The notes: generated by a model not told the origin, from the sequence alone. Shown: positions 9,129 to 17,812, numbered from the stretch's first letter. The stretch: 64,000 nucleotides of DNA from Clostridium aciditolerans (GCF_016316925.1 NZ_JAEEGB010000014.1:156995-220994), one strand, 5' to 3'. Numbers and translations: made by a program.

Positions 9129-10214
9129 ATGAAAGGAATAGTATTACAACGGTTAAATGATAAAATTATTGTATTAACAAAGGGTGGAGATTTTATAGAA
9201 ATAGATAAGCCTGATGATTTTGTAGATATTGGAGAAGAGATTGTAATTAATACACCAGCAAAAGATAAAAAACTAATTTTTAGACGTTTCATCTATGCTG
9301 CAGCTGTATTTTTAATGTTTTTTATAGGAGGTTATGGTGCATATGGTTATTATACACCTAAAGGATATGTAAATGTAGATATCAATCCAAGTATTGAAAT
9401 TGCTTATAATTTATATGGGGAACCTATAAAACTGCGAGCCTTGAATGAGGATGGAAATAAGGTTATTAAAAAGATAGATAAGTCTCATCTTAAATCCATA
9501 GATATTGCAATTAATGAAATTATTAAAATATCTGAAGAAGAGAGGTTTATTTCAAAGGAAAAGGAAAATACAATTATAATAACTGTAACGGAATTGAATA
9601 AGAAAATCGATGATCAAAATTTAGAAAAAGCAGTAGATAATTATATTAAAGAAAGTAAAATAGCAGCAAAAATAATTCTTTTAAAAGGAAACAAAACAAT
9701 ATATGAAAAGGCTAAGGAGCAGGGCATATCTCCTTGTAAACTTATTTTAATAGATCAGGCCAAAGAAAAAAGTTCAGGAAATGAATTAAATGATATTGAT
9801 AAAAAATCTGTAAAAGAAATTATAAATATAATCAATGAAGAAGAACATAAATCTAATGAATTGCCAAAAGAAAAAACAGATAAAATAAAATCAAATGCAG
9901 ATCAAAAAATAAGTATGGAAAAAGAAGAGGGTAAGTCTGACAATACACAATATGCAAAGAAAGAAAATGATACATCAAAAGAGAAAACAAAAGAATATAA
10001 AAATCAGCAAAAAGAAAATAAAGAGAAAGCAAAAGAAAATAAAGAGAAAGCAAAAGAAAATAAAGAGAAAGCAAAAGAAAAAGAAAATAAAGAGAAAGCA
10101 AAAGAAAAAGAAAATAAGGAAAAAGCAAAAGAAAAAGATAAAGAAAAAAAAGAAAAAGATAAAGATAAAGAACAAAAAAAGAACAACATAAAAAATAAAA
10201 AAGATTTTACATAG
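9129..10214 (+). CDS. rsgI: Membrane-bound anti-sigma-I factor RsgI with low-complexity Lys/Glu tail
   Basis: 361 residues. The N-terminal anti-sigma domain (about 1-50) precedes one membrane helix (FIYAAAVFLMFFIGGYGAYGYY, about 56-77), then the conserved outer segment YVNVDINPSIEIAYN. The Asn-Pro in that segment is where autoproteolysis has been reported for RsgI proteins. The extracytoplasmic part ends, from about 295, in KENKEKA-type repeats with no carbohydrate-binding domain of the kind found in cellulolytic clostridia. It would hold SigI inactive until an envelope signal triggers intramembrane proteolysis. The signal here is unknown. Confidence 0.92.
   Translation: MKGIVLQRLNDKIIVLTKGGDFIEIDKPDDFVDIGEEIVINTPAKDKKLIFRRFIYAAAVFLMFFIGGYGAYGYYTPKGYVNVDINPSIEIAYNLYGEPIKLRALNEDGNKVIKKIDKSHLKSIDIAINEIIKISEEERFISKEKENTIIITVTELNKKIDDQNLEKAVDNYIKESKIAAKIILLKGNKTIYEKAKEQGISPCKLILIDQAKEKSSGNELNDIDKKSVKEIINIINEEEHKSNELPKEKTDKIKSNADQKISMEKEEGKSDNTQYAKKENDTSKEKTKEYKNQQKENKEKAKENKEKAKENKEKAKEKENKEKAKEKENKEKAKEKDKEKKEKDKDKEQKKNNIKNKKDFT
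10012..10180 (+). repeat. In-frame A-rich tandem repeat in rsgI
   Basis: A 21-bp unit encoding KENKEKA occurs about three times and grades into 27-bp units encoding KEKENKEKA. Nearly identical copies of multiples of three make length change by slippage or recombination likely without loss of frame. Confidence 0.85.
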
Positions 10215-10244
10215 AATTTTGTGAAACTGAATTAGCACCAAACT

Positions 10245-10304
10245 ACTCTAAGTCTTATGTCTGATACAAATTGTTTATCATACATAAAGCTTGGAGTTTT
10301 TTTT
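10245..10304 (+). terminator. Terminator of the sigI-rsgI operon
   Basis: A 16-base arm at 10245-10260 pairs with 10282-10297 with three imperfect positions, across a 21-base loop, followed by a run of T to 10304. The T run ends just upstream of promoter site A. Confidence 0.75.
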
Positions 10305-10310
10305 ATATTA

Positions 10311-10350
10311 TCCCACTAATTTAACATTAATATACGAATTTATATAATAA
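10311..10350 (+). promoter_or_regulatory. SigI-like promoter, site A
   Basis: TCCC at 10311-10314, a 20-base gap, CGAA at 10335-10338, then TTTATATAATAAA. Sites B-E share the same plan. It lies between the rsgI terminator and the structured leader of the secreted protein gene. An overlapping sigma-A reading (TTAACA and TATAAT, 16-base gap) is possible. Confidence 0.6.
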
Positions 10351-10365
10351 ATGGTAATCTGATTT

Positions 10366-10510
10366 AGTCGAACGAACCCAGGGGCGTAGCCGCTCTTTTA
10401 CTCCCACCTTGGAGAAAAGCAGAGAGCTCAAATCTCCGATTTAGTGCGAATCGCTTTCACAGAGTGTGATGGGAGTATTAGAGCGGGTAGTCATCGGATA
10501 ACAGAAAAAA
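10366..10510 (+). ncRNA. Candidate structured 5' leader RNA
   Basis: A G/C-richer island in an A/T-rich gap shows nested perfect pairing: CCGCTCT (10390-10396) with AGAGCGG (10480-10486), TACTCCCA (10399-10406) with TGGGAGTA (10470-10477), and inside them GGAGA (10411-10415) with TCTCC (10433-10437) plus a small CACA/TGTG hairpin at 10458-10468. It does not match the riboswitch classes whose cores I know (c-di-GMP I/II, c-di-AMP, SAM, cobalamin, TPP, T-box). No T-run terminator follows. The open reading frame begins about 90 bases downstream. Confidence 0.6.
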
Positions 10511-10598
10511 TAAAGAAGTATTAGCTACTTTGTACATAAATATAGCCATGATAAGGGGCTTTGTACCTTATACATTAATATTAATTGGAGGAAAAGAG

Positions 10599-11429
10599 AT
10601 GAAGAAAAACACAAAAAATGTTTTATCAGCATGCACCGTAGCTTCAGTATTAATAACAAGCTCAGTGACAGCAGCAACTGTAAAAGCAGCAGGGGTAGCA
10701 CCGCCAGAAAATACTAATGAACATGAAACAGCAGTTAAAGTTTCTCAGGAGAAGGGGGCAAGCAACTCCTATTATACAGTAAAATTAAATGGAAAAGAAT
10801 TAAAGATAAGTAAAAACTCAAGTGGTAAAAAGGATGATAAAAAGGATGATAAAAAGGATGATAAAAAGGATGATAAAAAGGAGGACAAAAAGGACAATAA
10901 AAATGAGGATAAAAATGACGATAAAAAGAATGACAAAAATGAGGGTAAAGAGAATGGTAACAATGGTGAACAAAATTTAAGATTATTTGATGCTCAAGTT
11001 AGAAATTTGGTACAGTATGCTGAACAAAAACATCCACAAGGCTTACATGCAATTGCTGATGTTTCCCAGTCAAATCATAAGTTAACTATAGAATTAACTA
11101 ATCCTAATACAACATTATATGGAGCTTATAGTAACTTTGTTAAAAAGTACAATTTACAACATGCCTTAGGTCAGGCTCAAGGTATTCTATTTAATGAGAA
11201 AAATGGATATTCTGTGACTAAGGTAGTTAGAGTAGGTCATGGTAATGCAACTATCTATGATTCTAACGTTCAAGATAAAACAGTTAGTGACTTAATAGAG
11301 AGTATAGTACCATTAAATGAACAAGCATTAAAGTCCACAAAATATAAGGACTTAAAAGGTAATTATAAAGTTTATCTAAAGTACAAGGGTAAAAACATAA
11401 GTACACCTTATATAGTACAAGTTGATTAA
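10599..11429 (+). CDS. Secreted protein with Lys/Asp-rich repeat region, unknown function
   Basis: 276 residues from the ATG at 10599, which has GGAGGA 7 bases upstream. A signal peptide (KK start, hydrophobic core, cleavage near VKA-AG at about 31) is followed by a beta-like segment, a highly charged KKDD repeat block at about 76-125, and a C-terminal globular domain (from DAQVRNLVQYAEQ) that I do not recognise. It is the first gene after SigI-like promoter A and the structured leader, and a terminator follows. A positively/negatively charged spacer suggests wall or polymer association, but this is inference. Confidence 0.82.
   Translation: MKKNTKNVLSACTVASVLITSSVTAATVKAAGVAPPENTNEHETAVKVSQEKGASNSYYTVKLNGKELKISKNSSGKKDDKKDDKKDDKKDDKKEDKKDNKNEDKNDDKKNDKNEGKENGNNGEQNLRLFDAQVRNLVQYAEQKHPQGLHAIADVSQSNHKLTIELTNPNTTLYGAYSNFVKKYNLQHALGQAQGILFNEKNGYSVTKVVRVGHGNATIYDSNVQDKTVSDLIESIVPLNEQALKSTKYKDLKGNYKVYLKYKGKNISTPYIVQVD
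10826..10935 (+). repeat. 12-bp tandem repeat coding for KKDD
   Basis: The unit AAAAAGGATGAT occurs at least four times almost perfectly and then degenerates. It is in frame (12 = 4 codons), so copy-number change alters only the spacer length of the secreted protein. Confidence 0.85.
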
Positions 11430-11471
11430 AAAGCACATAATTAATTTCTGTAATACCCACATATGAATATG

Positions 11472-11505
11472 AAAGCCAACAGCATCAGGTTCTGTTGGCT
11501 TTTAA
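11472..11505 (+). terminator. Rho-independent terminator
   Basis: A perfect 11-bp stem, AAAGCCAACAG (11472-11482) with CTGTTGGCTTT (11492-11502), followed by a short T/A tail. It separates the secreted repeat protein from the CWB2 gene. Confidence 0.75.
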
Positions 11506-11555
11506 AGATAATAACTTAAAAGATTATATAAAACTTACTGAAGGGAAGAGTATTT

Positions 11556-12959
11556 ATGTTAAAAAGAAATAAAAAATTTATCTCATATGTTCTTAGTATG
11601 TTTGTTATTACAAATTTTATAGCATTTAGTACATCAATAGTCTCAGCGGCTTCAAATAGATTATGGGGGCAAGATAGATATCAAACATCAGCAGCAATAT
11701 CTAAAGAAGGTTGGACAAATTCTGAATATGTAGTAATAGCAAGTGGTGAAGGTTATGCTGATGCACTATGTGCTGCTCCACTAGCAAAAAAATATAATGC
11801 ACCAATACTTTTAACTGAAAGTGCTACTTTAAATGACAATGTAAAACAAGAAATAAAAAGATTAAATGCTAAACATGTTTTTATAATAGGAAAATATGCT
11901 TCAGTTTCACAAAAGGTTGAAAATGAAATAAAGTCCTTAGTGGCTGATATAAAGCGTCTTGGCGGGGATGATAGATACGAAACTTCAGTTATAGTTGCAA
12001 AAGAACTTGAAAATATAAATGGAATTACAGTTACATCAGGACATGGATTTGCTGATGCCCTTTCTATAGCCTCTATAGCTGCGCAAAAAGGTATGCCTAT
12101 ACTTTTAACTGGTAAAGATAAGTTGCCAGAAGTAGTAAAAAATTATATAGAAGAAAATAATGAAAATATAAAAAAATCATACATAGTGGGTGGACAAGGA
12201 GTTATAAGTGATAACACCGCACAACAAGTATCTAAGGCAGCAATAAGACTTTATGGTCAAGATAGATTTGAAACAAATTTAAATGTAATGAAATATTTTA
12301 AGCAAGACCTTAAATTTGATAATTTATATGTTGTTCAGGCAGATGGACCAACTGGAAATGAATTTGCAGATGCTCTATCAGGATCAGCCCTATCAGCGAA
12401 AACTTCATCGCCAATAATATTAACTTACAAAACTATTCCATCTGCAACAGAAAGCTTTATAAAAGAAAATATAGAAACAAAATCTAATATAATTGCATTA
12501 GGCGGAGTTGCAGCAGTACCAGAAAGCATTGTAAAAACCCTTGAAAATGATATTGATTCAAGCAACTTATCTCAGATTTCTGACGGTTCTGATGGAGATA
12601 TACAATTTGTTTTTGCAGATACTTCTGAATCTTCATTTAATGTTTATCAACAAAATGGACAGACTATTGACATAGTAGATAAAATATCAAAAAGTAATTT
12701 AACCAAAATAAGAATTTATTCAGCAACCGCAAAAACTTTAACACTTTCAATAAATGGATACAAGGCAGATGAAAATGTATCAAGTGGATGGACAGATTTT
12801 GAAGTTCCAACAGCATTTTTAGGATTTGATAACGGAGCTCCTGGTATATCTCAAGTAGGCCTTGATAATTTAGAGCTTAAAAATAGCATGGATGGAAAGC
12901 TTAATTTGATAGTAGGAAATGACACAGATGCTAAAAGTTTAGTTATAAAATATAGGTAA
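11556..12959 (+). CDS. Secreted cell-wall-binding protein with three CWB2 repeats
   Basis: 467 residues. A signal peptide (about 1-32) precedes three CWB2 (PF04122) modules, each opening with R(L/I).G.DR(Y/F)(Q/E)T and containing GEGYADAL-, GHGFADAL- or GNEFADAL-type motifs and an I(I/V)G(G/K) loop. A beta-rich C-terminal domain of about 120 residues follows (from DGDIQFVFADTSE), function unknown. CWB2 triplets anchor proteins non-covalently to anionic wall polymers in clostridia (family knowledge). It lies 30 bp upstream of the Wzz-like gene, so it may be co-transcribed with the EPS export genes. Confidence 0.92.
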   Translation: MLKRNKKFISYVLSMFVITNFIAFSTSIVSAASNRLWGQDRYQTSAAISKEGWTNSEYVVIASGEGYADALCAAPLAKKYNAPILLTESATLNDNVKQEIKRLNAKHVFIIGKYASVSQKVENEIKSLVADIKRLGGDDRYETSVIVAKELENINGITVTSGHGFADALSIASIAAQKGMPILLTGKDKLPEVVKNYIEENNENIKKSYIVGGQGVISDNTAQQVSKAAIRLYGQDRFETNLNVMKYFKQDLKFDNLYVVQADGPTGNEFADALSGSALSAKTSSPIILTYKTIPSATESFIKENIETKSNIIALGGVAAVPESIVKTLENDIDSSNLSQISDGSDGDIQFVFADTSESSFNVYQQNGQTIDIVDKISKSNLTKIRIYSATAKTLTLSINGYKADENVSSGWTDFEVPTAFLGFDNGAPGISQVGLDNLELKNSMDGKLNLIVGNDTDAKSLVIKYR

Positions 12960-12989
12960 ATTTAAATATACAAGGAGGATATACATCCT

Positions 12990-13673
12990 ATGAGTGAGGA
13001 AATGACAATAGATTTAAAGAACTTCTTTTGCATAATTAAAAAGAGAATAAAACTAATACTTATAATAACTATTGCATGTACACTTATATCAGGGATTTTA
13101 AACTTTTTCGTTATTAAATCTACATATGAAGCAAGTGCAAGTATTGTTATAGGAAAAGCTGATAATGATCCAAATAATAAGTCTCAGTATAATTATAATG
13201 ACATTATGATGTTTCAAAAACTTGTAAAGACTTATGCTGAAATAGGAAAGTCTAGAGCTGTTGCTGAAAATGCTTCGGCAAGATTAAAAAATATATCAGC
13301 AGATAAACTTGAAAGTATAATTAATGTAACACCACAAAACGATACTCAAATAGTTGAATTTAAAGTGAAAAATAACAGTCCACAAGAAGCATATCTTATA
13401 ATGAATGCTGTTACTGATGCTTTTATACAAGAATCAAAAAGAATATACCCAACTGGAAGTATACAAGTAATGGATGGAGCTAAGATTCCACAAAAACCTA
13501 TTAAACCAAATAAGACTTTAAACGTAGCTATAGCATTTTTCATTGGACTTGTGGTATCTTTAGGACTTACATTTGCACTTGAATATATGGACAGTACTAT
13601 AAAAACAGAAGAGAATATAAATAGGTATTTAGGTATTCCTGTTATAGGTGTAATACCAAGGGATAACAATTAA
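12990..13673 (+). CDS. Wzz/YveK-type polysaccharide co-polymerase (BY-kinase activator)
   Basis: 227 residues. Two membrane helices (about 19-39 and 175-197) flank an extracytoplasmic Wzz domain. The conserved Pro-rich entry to the second helix (PQKPIKPNKTLN) is present. There is no kinase domain; in Firmicutes this role is split, so it activates the separate kinase encoded 25 bp downstream and helps set polymer chain length. AAGGAGG about 15 bases upstream of the ATG gives a somewhat long spacing. Confidence 0.92.
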   Translation: MSEEMTIDLKNFFCIIKKRIKLILIITIACTLISGILNFFVIKSTYEASASIVIGKADNDPNNKSQYNYNDIMMFQKLVKTYAEIGKSRAVAENASARLKNISADKLESIINVTPQNDTQIVEFKVKNNSPQEAYLIMNAVTDAFIQESKRIYPTGSIQVMDGAKIPQKPIKPNKTLNVAIAFFIGLVVSLGLTFALEYMDSTIKTEENINRYLGIPVIGVIPRDNN

Positions 13674-13698
13674 TTAACTAATAAACGGAGTGAATAAT

Positions 13699-14385
13699 AT
13701 GGAAAACGAAAGCATTGTAACAGTAAAAAGCCCTAAATCCCCTGTTGCAGAGGCATATAGGACCTTGAGAACAAATATTCAGTTTTCATCCTTTGATAAT
13801 AAGGTTCAAATAATAGTTGTAACAAGTTCAGAGCCAGGAGAAGGAAAGTCTACCACTGCTGCAAATCTTGCAGTGGTTATGGCTGAAAGTGGAGCTAAAA
13901 CTATATTGATAGATTGTGACCAAAGAAAGTCAACATTACATAAGGTATTTTCATTATCTAATCAAGCTGGTATATCAGATTTACTTGTAGGCAATGTAGA
14001 ATTTCAAGAAGCAGTTAAAAGTACTGAGATTCAGAATCTTGATGTTCTGACTTCTGGTACGAGGCCTCCAAACCCAGCTGAACTTCTAGCTTCATCAAAA
14101 ATGAAGCAATTTTTAGAAGGATTAAGACAAAATTATGAATATATTATAATAGACACACCTCCAATAATAGCTGTAACAGATGCTCAGCTTCTTTCAACCT
14201 ATGCCGATGGTTGCCTTTTAGTAGTTGCTTCATCACAAGTAGATAGGAAAGCAGCAAAAAAAGCTAAAGAACTTTTACAAAAGGTTAACGCTAAAATATT
14301 AGGGGCAGTACTTAATAAGTTAGAAGTGAACGAAAAAAAATATTACTATAACTATTATTATGGAAATGAAGATCATAAAATTTAG
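13699..14385 (+). CDS. BY-type tyrosine kinase (CpsD/CapB/YwqD family)
   Basis: 228 residues. Walker A SSEPGEGKST (about 43-52), Walker A' ILIDCDQRKST (about 74-84) and Walker B YIIIDTPP are visible, and the tail ends with six Tyr in YYYNYYY, the autophosphorylation cluster. I chose the ATG at 13699 over an in-frame GTG at 13690 because GGAG at 13687-13690 fits it. It works with the Wzz-like protein and is reversed by the CpsB-type phosphatase at 7305. A very strong terminator follows, ending this transcript. Confidence 0.94.
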   Translation: MENESIVTVKSPKSPVAEAYRTLRTNIQFSSFDNKVQIIVVTSSEPGEGKSTTAANLAVVMAESGAKTILIDCDQRKSTLHKVFSLSNQAGISDLLVGNVEFQEAVKSTEIQNLDVLTSGTRPPNPAELLASSKMKQFLEGLRQNYEYIIIDTPPIIAVTDAQLLSTYADGCLLVVASSQVDRKAAKKAKELLQKVNAKILGAVLNKLEVNEKKYYYNYYYGNEDHKI

Positions 14386-14411
14386 AAAGAAAATATGATT
14401 AGTATTTTAAT

Positions 14412-14462
14412 ATAACAATCTATATGTGATTAGAGAAAACACATATAGATTGTTATTTTTTT
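14412..14462 (+). terminator. Strong rho-independent terminator between kinase and sugar-transferase genes
   Basis: A perfect 17-bp stem (14412-14428 with 14440-14456) and a T run. Its outer arms, ATAACAAT and ATTGTTAT, are shared with the terminator at 31424, and both are followed within about 20 bp by a SigI-like promoter. Confidence 0.93.
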
Positions 14463-14478
14463 GATTTTTTTTAATTAT

Positions 14479-14520
14479 ACCCCATTGATAGAAAAAAGTT
14501 TACGTATGTATATAATAAAG
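14479..14520 (+). promoter_or_regulatory. SigI-like promoter, site B
   Basis: ACCC at 14479-14482 (ACCCC counting the next base), a 20-base gap, CGTA at 14503-14506, then TGTATATAATAAAGG. It starts the second EPS transcript, with a leader of only about 25 bases before the ATG at 14537. The downstream half is almost identical to site D. Confidence 0.65.
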
Positions 14521-14536
14521 GGAGGAGAGGTATAAA

Positions 14537-15205
14537 ATGGTAGAAATCAGAGGGGAAAGTTTAAAGTATATTGTTGGGCCTTTGAAAATTTATGAAAAAA
14601 GTACAAGCTATTATATTACAAAAAGAATTGTGGATTTTTTAGGAGCATTATTTGGAATTATTGCATTAAGTCCTTTGATAATTATAACGGCTATAGCTGT
14701 AAAGTTGGACTCCAAGGGGCCTATATTCTTTGCACAGAAAAGAGTAGGACAAAACGGAAAAATATTTTATATGTATAAGTTTAGATCTATGGTAACTAAT
14801 GCAGAAGAACTTTTACACAAGCTTAAAGACAAGAATGAAATGACAGGTCCTATGTTTAAGATGAAGAATGACCCAAGAATAACTAGAGTGGGAAAATTTA
14901 TAAGAAAAACAAGTATAGATGAGCTTCCTCAATTATTTAATGTGTTAAAGGGTGAAATGTCATTAGTAGGGCCAAGACCTAATCTATCAAGGGAAGTAGA
15001 AAAATTTACAGAACGTCAGAAAATTAAACTTTTAGCTAAGCCAGGATTAACTTGTTATTGGCAGGTTATGGGTAGGAATGATATAGATTTTGAGGAATGG
15101 ATGGAACTAGATATAAAGTATGTAAAGGAAAGAAACCTTTGGATTGATATAGCTCTTATATTGAAAACGGTGAGGGTGTTGTTTGGAGATGAAGGAGCAA
15201 GGTAG
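14537..15205 (+). CDS. Undecaprenyl-phosphate sugar-1-phosphate transferase (initiating enzyme of EPS synthesis)
   Basis: 222 residues, the short single-domain form of PF02397. One N-terminal membrane segment (about 35-55, DFLGALFGIIALSPLIIITAIAV) is followed by the conserved KFRSM, the TSIDELPQ segment (DE catalytic pair), GEMSLVGPRP and GLTCYWQV. It transfers a sugar-1-phosphate, commonly Glc-1-P or Gal-1-P, to the lipid carrier at the inner face of the membrane. GGAGGAGAGG precedes the ATG. First gene after SigI-like promoter B. Confidence 0.94.
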   Translation: MVEIRGESLKYIVGPLKIYEKSTSYYITKRIVDFLGALFGIIALSPLIIITAIAVKLDSKGPIFFAQKRVGQNGKIFYMYKFRSMVTNAEELLHKLKDKNEMTGPMFKMKNDPRITRVGKFIRKTSIDELPQLFNVLKGEMSLVGPRPNLSREVEKFTERQKIKLLAKPGLTCYWQVMGRNDIDFEEWMELDIKYVKERNLWIDIALILKTVRVLFGDEGAR

Positions 15206-15246
15206 TATTTTAAGTTGCATGATAAATTAATTAGGAGTGATTAATA

Positions 15247-16596
15247 TTGAAAATTGTAGTGGCAGGAACAGGATATGTTGGATTAGTTACAGGTGCATGT
15301 TTAGCACATTTAGGACATAGTGTAACTTGCGTGGATACGAACAAAGAAAAGATAGAACTAATGAAACAAGGAATATCACCAATATATGAACCTGGATTAG
15401 ATGAAATACTCAAAAAAAATTATGAAGAAAGTAGATTAGATTTTACAACTGATTATAAATCAGTATATAAAGATGCAGATGTAATTTTTATAGGTGTAGG
15501 TACTCCAGAAAGAGAAGATGGTTCCGCTAATCTGGATTATGTATATAAAGCCTCCGAACAAATAGCTGAAAATGTAGAAAAAGATTGTTTGGTTGTTGTT
15601 AAATCAACAGTTCCAATAGGGACTAATGATAAAGTAGAAGAATTTCTAAAGGAACATTTAAAAAATGATGTTCAAATAGAAGTGGCTTCAAATCCAGAAT
15701 TCTTATCTCAAGGAACAGCAGTTAAAGACACTTTGTATTCTAGCAGAATAGTAATAGGTGTTAAATCAGATAGAGCTAGAGATACTTTGAGAGAAGTGTA
15801 TGAAAGATTTAATCAACCAATAGTTGTAACTAATAGAAGAAGTGCTGAGATGATAAAATATGCATCTAATGATTTCTTGGCATTAAAGATATCATTTATT
15901 AATGAAATTGCTAACTTTTGTGAAATTGTTGGAGCGGATGTTGAAGATGTGGCAAATGGAATGTCTTATGATCCGAGAATAGGAGACAAGTTCTTAAAAG
16001 CAGGAATAGGATATGGAGGGTCTTGTTTCCCTAAAGATACTAAGGCACTTCATTGGCTTGCTAATGATAATGGATATGAGTTAAAAACTATAAAAGCAAC
16101 GATAGAGGTAAATGAAAATCAAAAATATAAATTATTTAGAAAAGCTAAACAGAGGTTTAGAAGTTTAAAAGGAATGAAAGTGGCAATTTTAGGGTTAACA
16201 TTTAAACCAGGAACAGATGATTTGAGAGATGCACCTTCAATACCAAATGTTAGAAGACTATTAGATGAAGGAGCAGAAATCGTGGCATATGATCCAGTAG
16301 GAGAAGAAAACTTTAAAAAACTATTTCCAACTGAAATTACATATGTAAAAACTCCAGAAGAAACTTTAAAAGATGCAGATGCAGCATTTATATTTACAGA
16401 ATGGAATGAAATTAAATCTTTACACTTAAATATATACAAGGAATTAATGAATACTCCTATCATATTTGATGGAAGAAATTGTTATAAAATTAACGATGTA
16501 GAAGAAAAAGCAATAGAATATTATTCTGTCGGAAGAAAGGCTATTTTAAATTTAAAAGAAGATGCTAAGAGCGAAGCAGCTATGGCAATAGTATAG
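15247..16596 (+). CDS. UDP-glucose 6-dehydrogenase
   Basis: 449 residues, full length for the Ugd/TuaD family. It has the N-terminal Rossmann motif GTGYVGLVTGACLAHLGH, the STVPIGT segment, the catalytic-Cys motif GYGGSCFPKDTKAL (about 255-268) and the C-terminal domain LGLTFKPGTDDLRDAPS. It makes UDP-glucuronate, so the polymer is probably acidic. The start is TTG at 15247, preceded by TAGGAGTGA with good spacing. Substrate UDP-glucose is supplied by the GalU encoded at 34189. Confidence 0.95.
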   Translation: MKIVVAGTGYVGLVTGACLAHLGHSVTCVDTNKEKIELMKQGISPIYEPGLDEILKKNYEESRLDFTTDYKSVYKDADVIFIGVGTPEREDGSANLDYVYKASEQIAENVEKDCLVVVKSTVPIGTNDKVEEFLKEHLKNDVQIEVASNPEFLSQGTAVKDTLYSSRIVIGVKSDRARDTLREVYERFNQPIVVTNRRSAEMIKYASNDFLALKISFINEIANFCEIVGADVEDVANGMSYDPRIGDKFLKAGIGYGGSCFPKDTKALHWLANDNGYELKTIKATIEVNENQKYKLFRKAKQRFRSLKGMKVAILGLTFKPGTDDLRDAPSIPNVRRLLDEGAEIVAYDPVGEENFKKLFPTEITYVKTPEETLKDADAAFIFTEWNEIKSLHLNIYKELMNTPIIFDGRNCYKINDVEEKAIEYYSVGRKAILNLKEDAKSEAAMAIV

Positions 16597-16620
16597 GATA
16601 ATGCATAAGGGGATTGGAAA

Positions 16621-17787
16621 ATGAAGCATGTATTTATTATAGGCTCTAAAGGAATACCCGCAAAATATGGCGGATTTGAAACCTTTGTTGAAAAACTAAC
16701 AGAAGGACAGAAAAGTAAACAAATAAAATATCATGTTTCTTGCTTAGCAGATGATTATAAGAATTTTAAACATAATGGAGCTAGATGCTTCAACATAAAA
16801 GTACCCAATATTGGACCTGCAAAAGCAGTTTATTATGATATAGCAGCACTAAAAGAAAGTATTAAATGTATAGAAGATAATAAAATAAAAAATTCAATCG
16901 TATATATTTTAGCATGTAGAATAGGACCATTTGTCGGATATTATAAAAATAAATTAAAAAAGTTAGGTGGGACTTTAATTGTTAATCCAGATGGTCATGA
17001 ATGGAAGAGAGCTAAATGGAATAAAGCTATAAGACAATATTGGAAAGTTTCAGAAAAATACATGGTTAAACATGCAGACTTATTAATATGTGATTCAAAA
17101 AATATAGAGAAATATATAAAAGAAGATTATAAACAATACAATCCAAGAACAACTTTTATAGCTTATGGAGCTGATACTGAAAAATCAAAATTAACAGATG
17201 AGGATAGTACTTTACTTCAATGGTATAAAGAAAAAAATGTTAAAAAGAAAGAATACTATTTAGTAGTTGGTAGATTTGTTCCAGAAAATAACTATGAAAC
17301 GATGATAACTGAATTTATGAAATCAAAAACCAAAAAGGATTTTATATTAATAACTAATGTAGAGAAAAATAAATTCTATGAGGAATTAAGAGAAAAGACA
17401 AACTTTGATAAAGATAAAAGAATAAAGTTTGTTGGGACAGTTTATAACCAAGAATTATTAAAAAAGATTAGAGAAAATGCATATGGATATTTTCATGGAC
17501 ATGAAGTAGGTGGTACTAATCCCTCTTTATTAGAAGCACTAGCTACAACTGATTTAAATATATTATTAGATGTTGGATTTAATAGAGAAGTAGGAATGGA
17601 TGGTGCTTTATATTTTAATAAGAAAAATAGAAATTTAGCTAATCTTATAGATAAATTAGATAATATTGATGAAGGATATATAAAAACTTTAGGCTCTAAG
17701 GCTAAAGACAGAATACAAAAGGAATATACATGGAGCTATATTATAGACAAATATGAGGAGCTATTAGCTAATAAAATATCGTATTGA
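16621..17787 (+). CDS. Glycosyltransferase with DUF1972 domain (rhamnosyltransferase-like)
   Basis: 388 residues. The N-terminus, VFIIGSKGIPAKYGGFETFVEKL, is the hallmark of the DUF1972 subgroup of GT4 enzymes, several of which add beta-1,4-rhamnose as the second sugar of capsule repeats (WchF/Cps2T family). The GT4 C-terminal site is degenerate but visible (HEVGGTNPSLLEALA, about 297-311). With the rml genes in this locus, use of dTDP-rhamnose is plausible but inferred. Confidence 0.85.
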   Translation: MKHVFIIGSKGIPAKYGGFETFVEKLTEGQKSKQIKYHVSCLADDYKNFKHNGARCFNIKVPNIGPAKAVYYDIAALKESIKCIEDNKIKNSIVYILACRIGPFVGYYKNKLKKLGGTLIVNPDGHEWKRAKWNKAIRQYWKVSEKYMVKHADLLICDSKNIEKYIKEDYKQYNPRTTFIAYGADTEKSKLTDEDSTLLQWYKEKNVKKKEYYLVVGRFVPENNYETMITEFMKSKTKKDFILITNVEKNKFYEELREKTNFDKDKRIKFVGTVYNQELLKKIRENAYGYFHGHEVGGTNPSLLEALATTDLNILLDVGFNREVGMDGALYFNKKNRNLANLIDKLDNIDEGYIKTLGSKAKDRIQKEYTWSYIIDKYEELLANKISY

Positions 17788-17812
17788 TTTGTAGATAAAG
17801 AAAAGGGGAAAT

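Noticed and set aside
9853-10241. Several long open frames on both strands over the rsgI tail
   Set aside because: They are by-products of the A-rich tandem repeat, with one- or two-residue composition and no ribosome sites.
10366-10510. Assignment of the leader RNA to a c-di-AMP or c-di-GMP riboswitch
   Set aside because: The context would suit either, but the conserved core sequences of those classes are not present.
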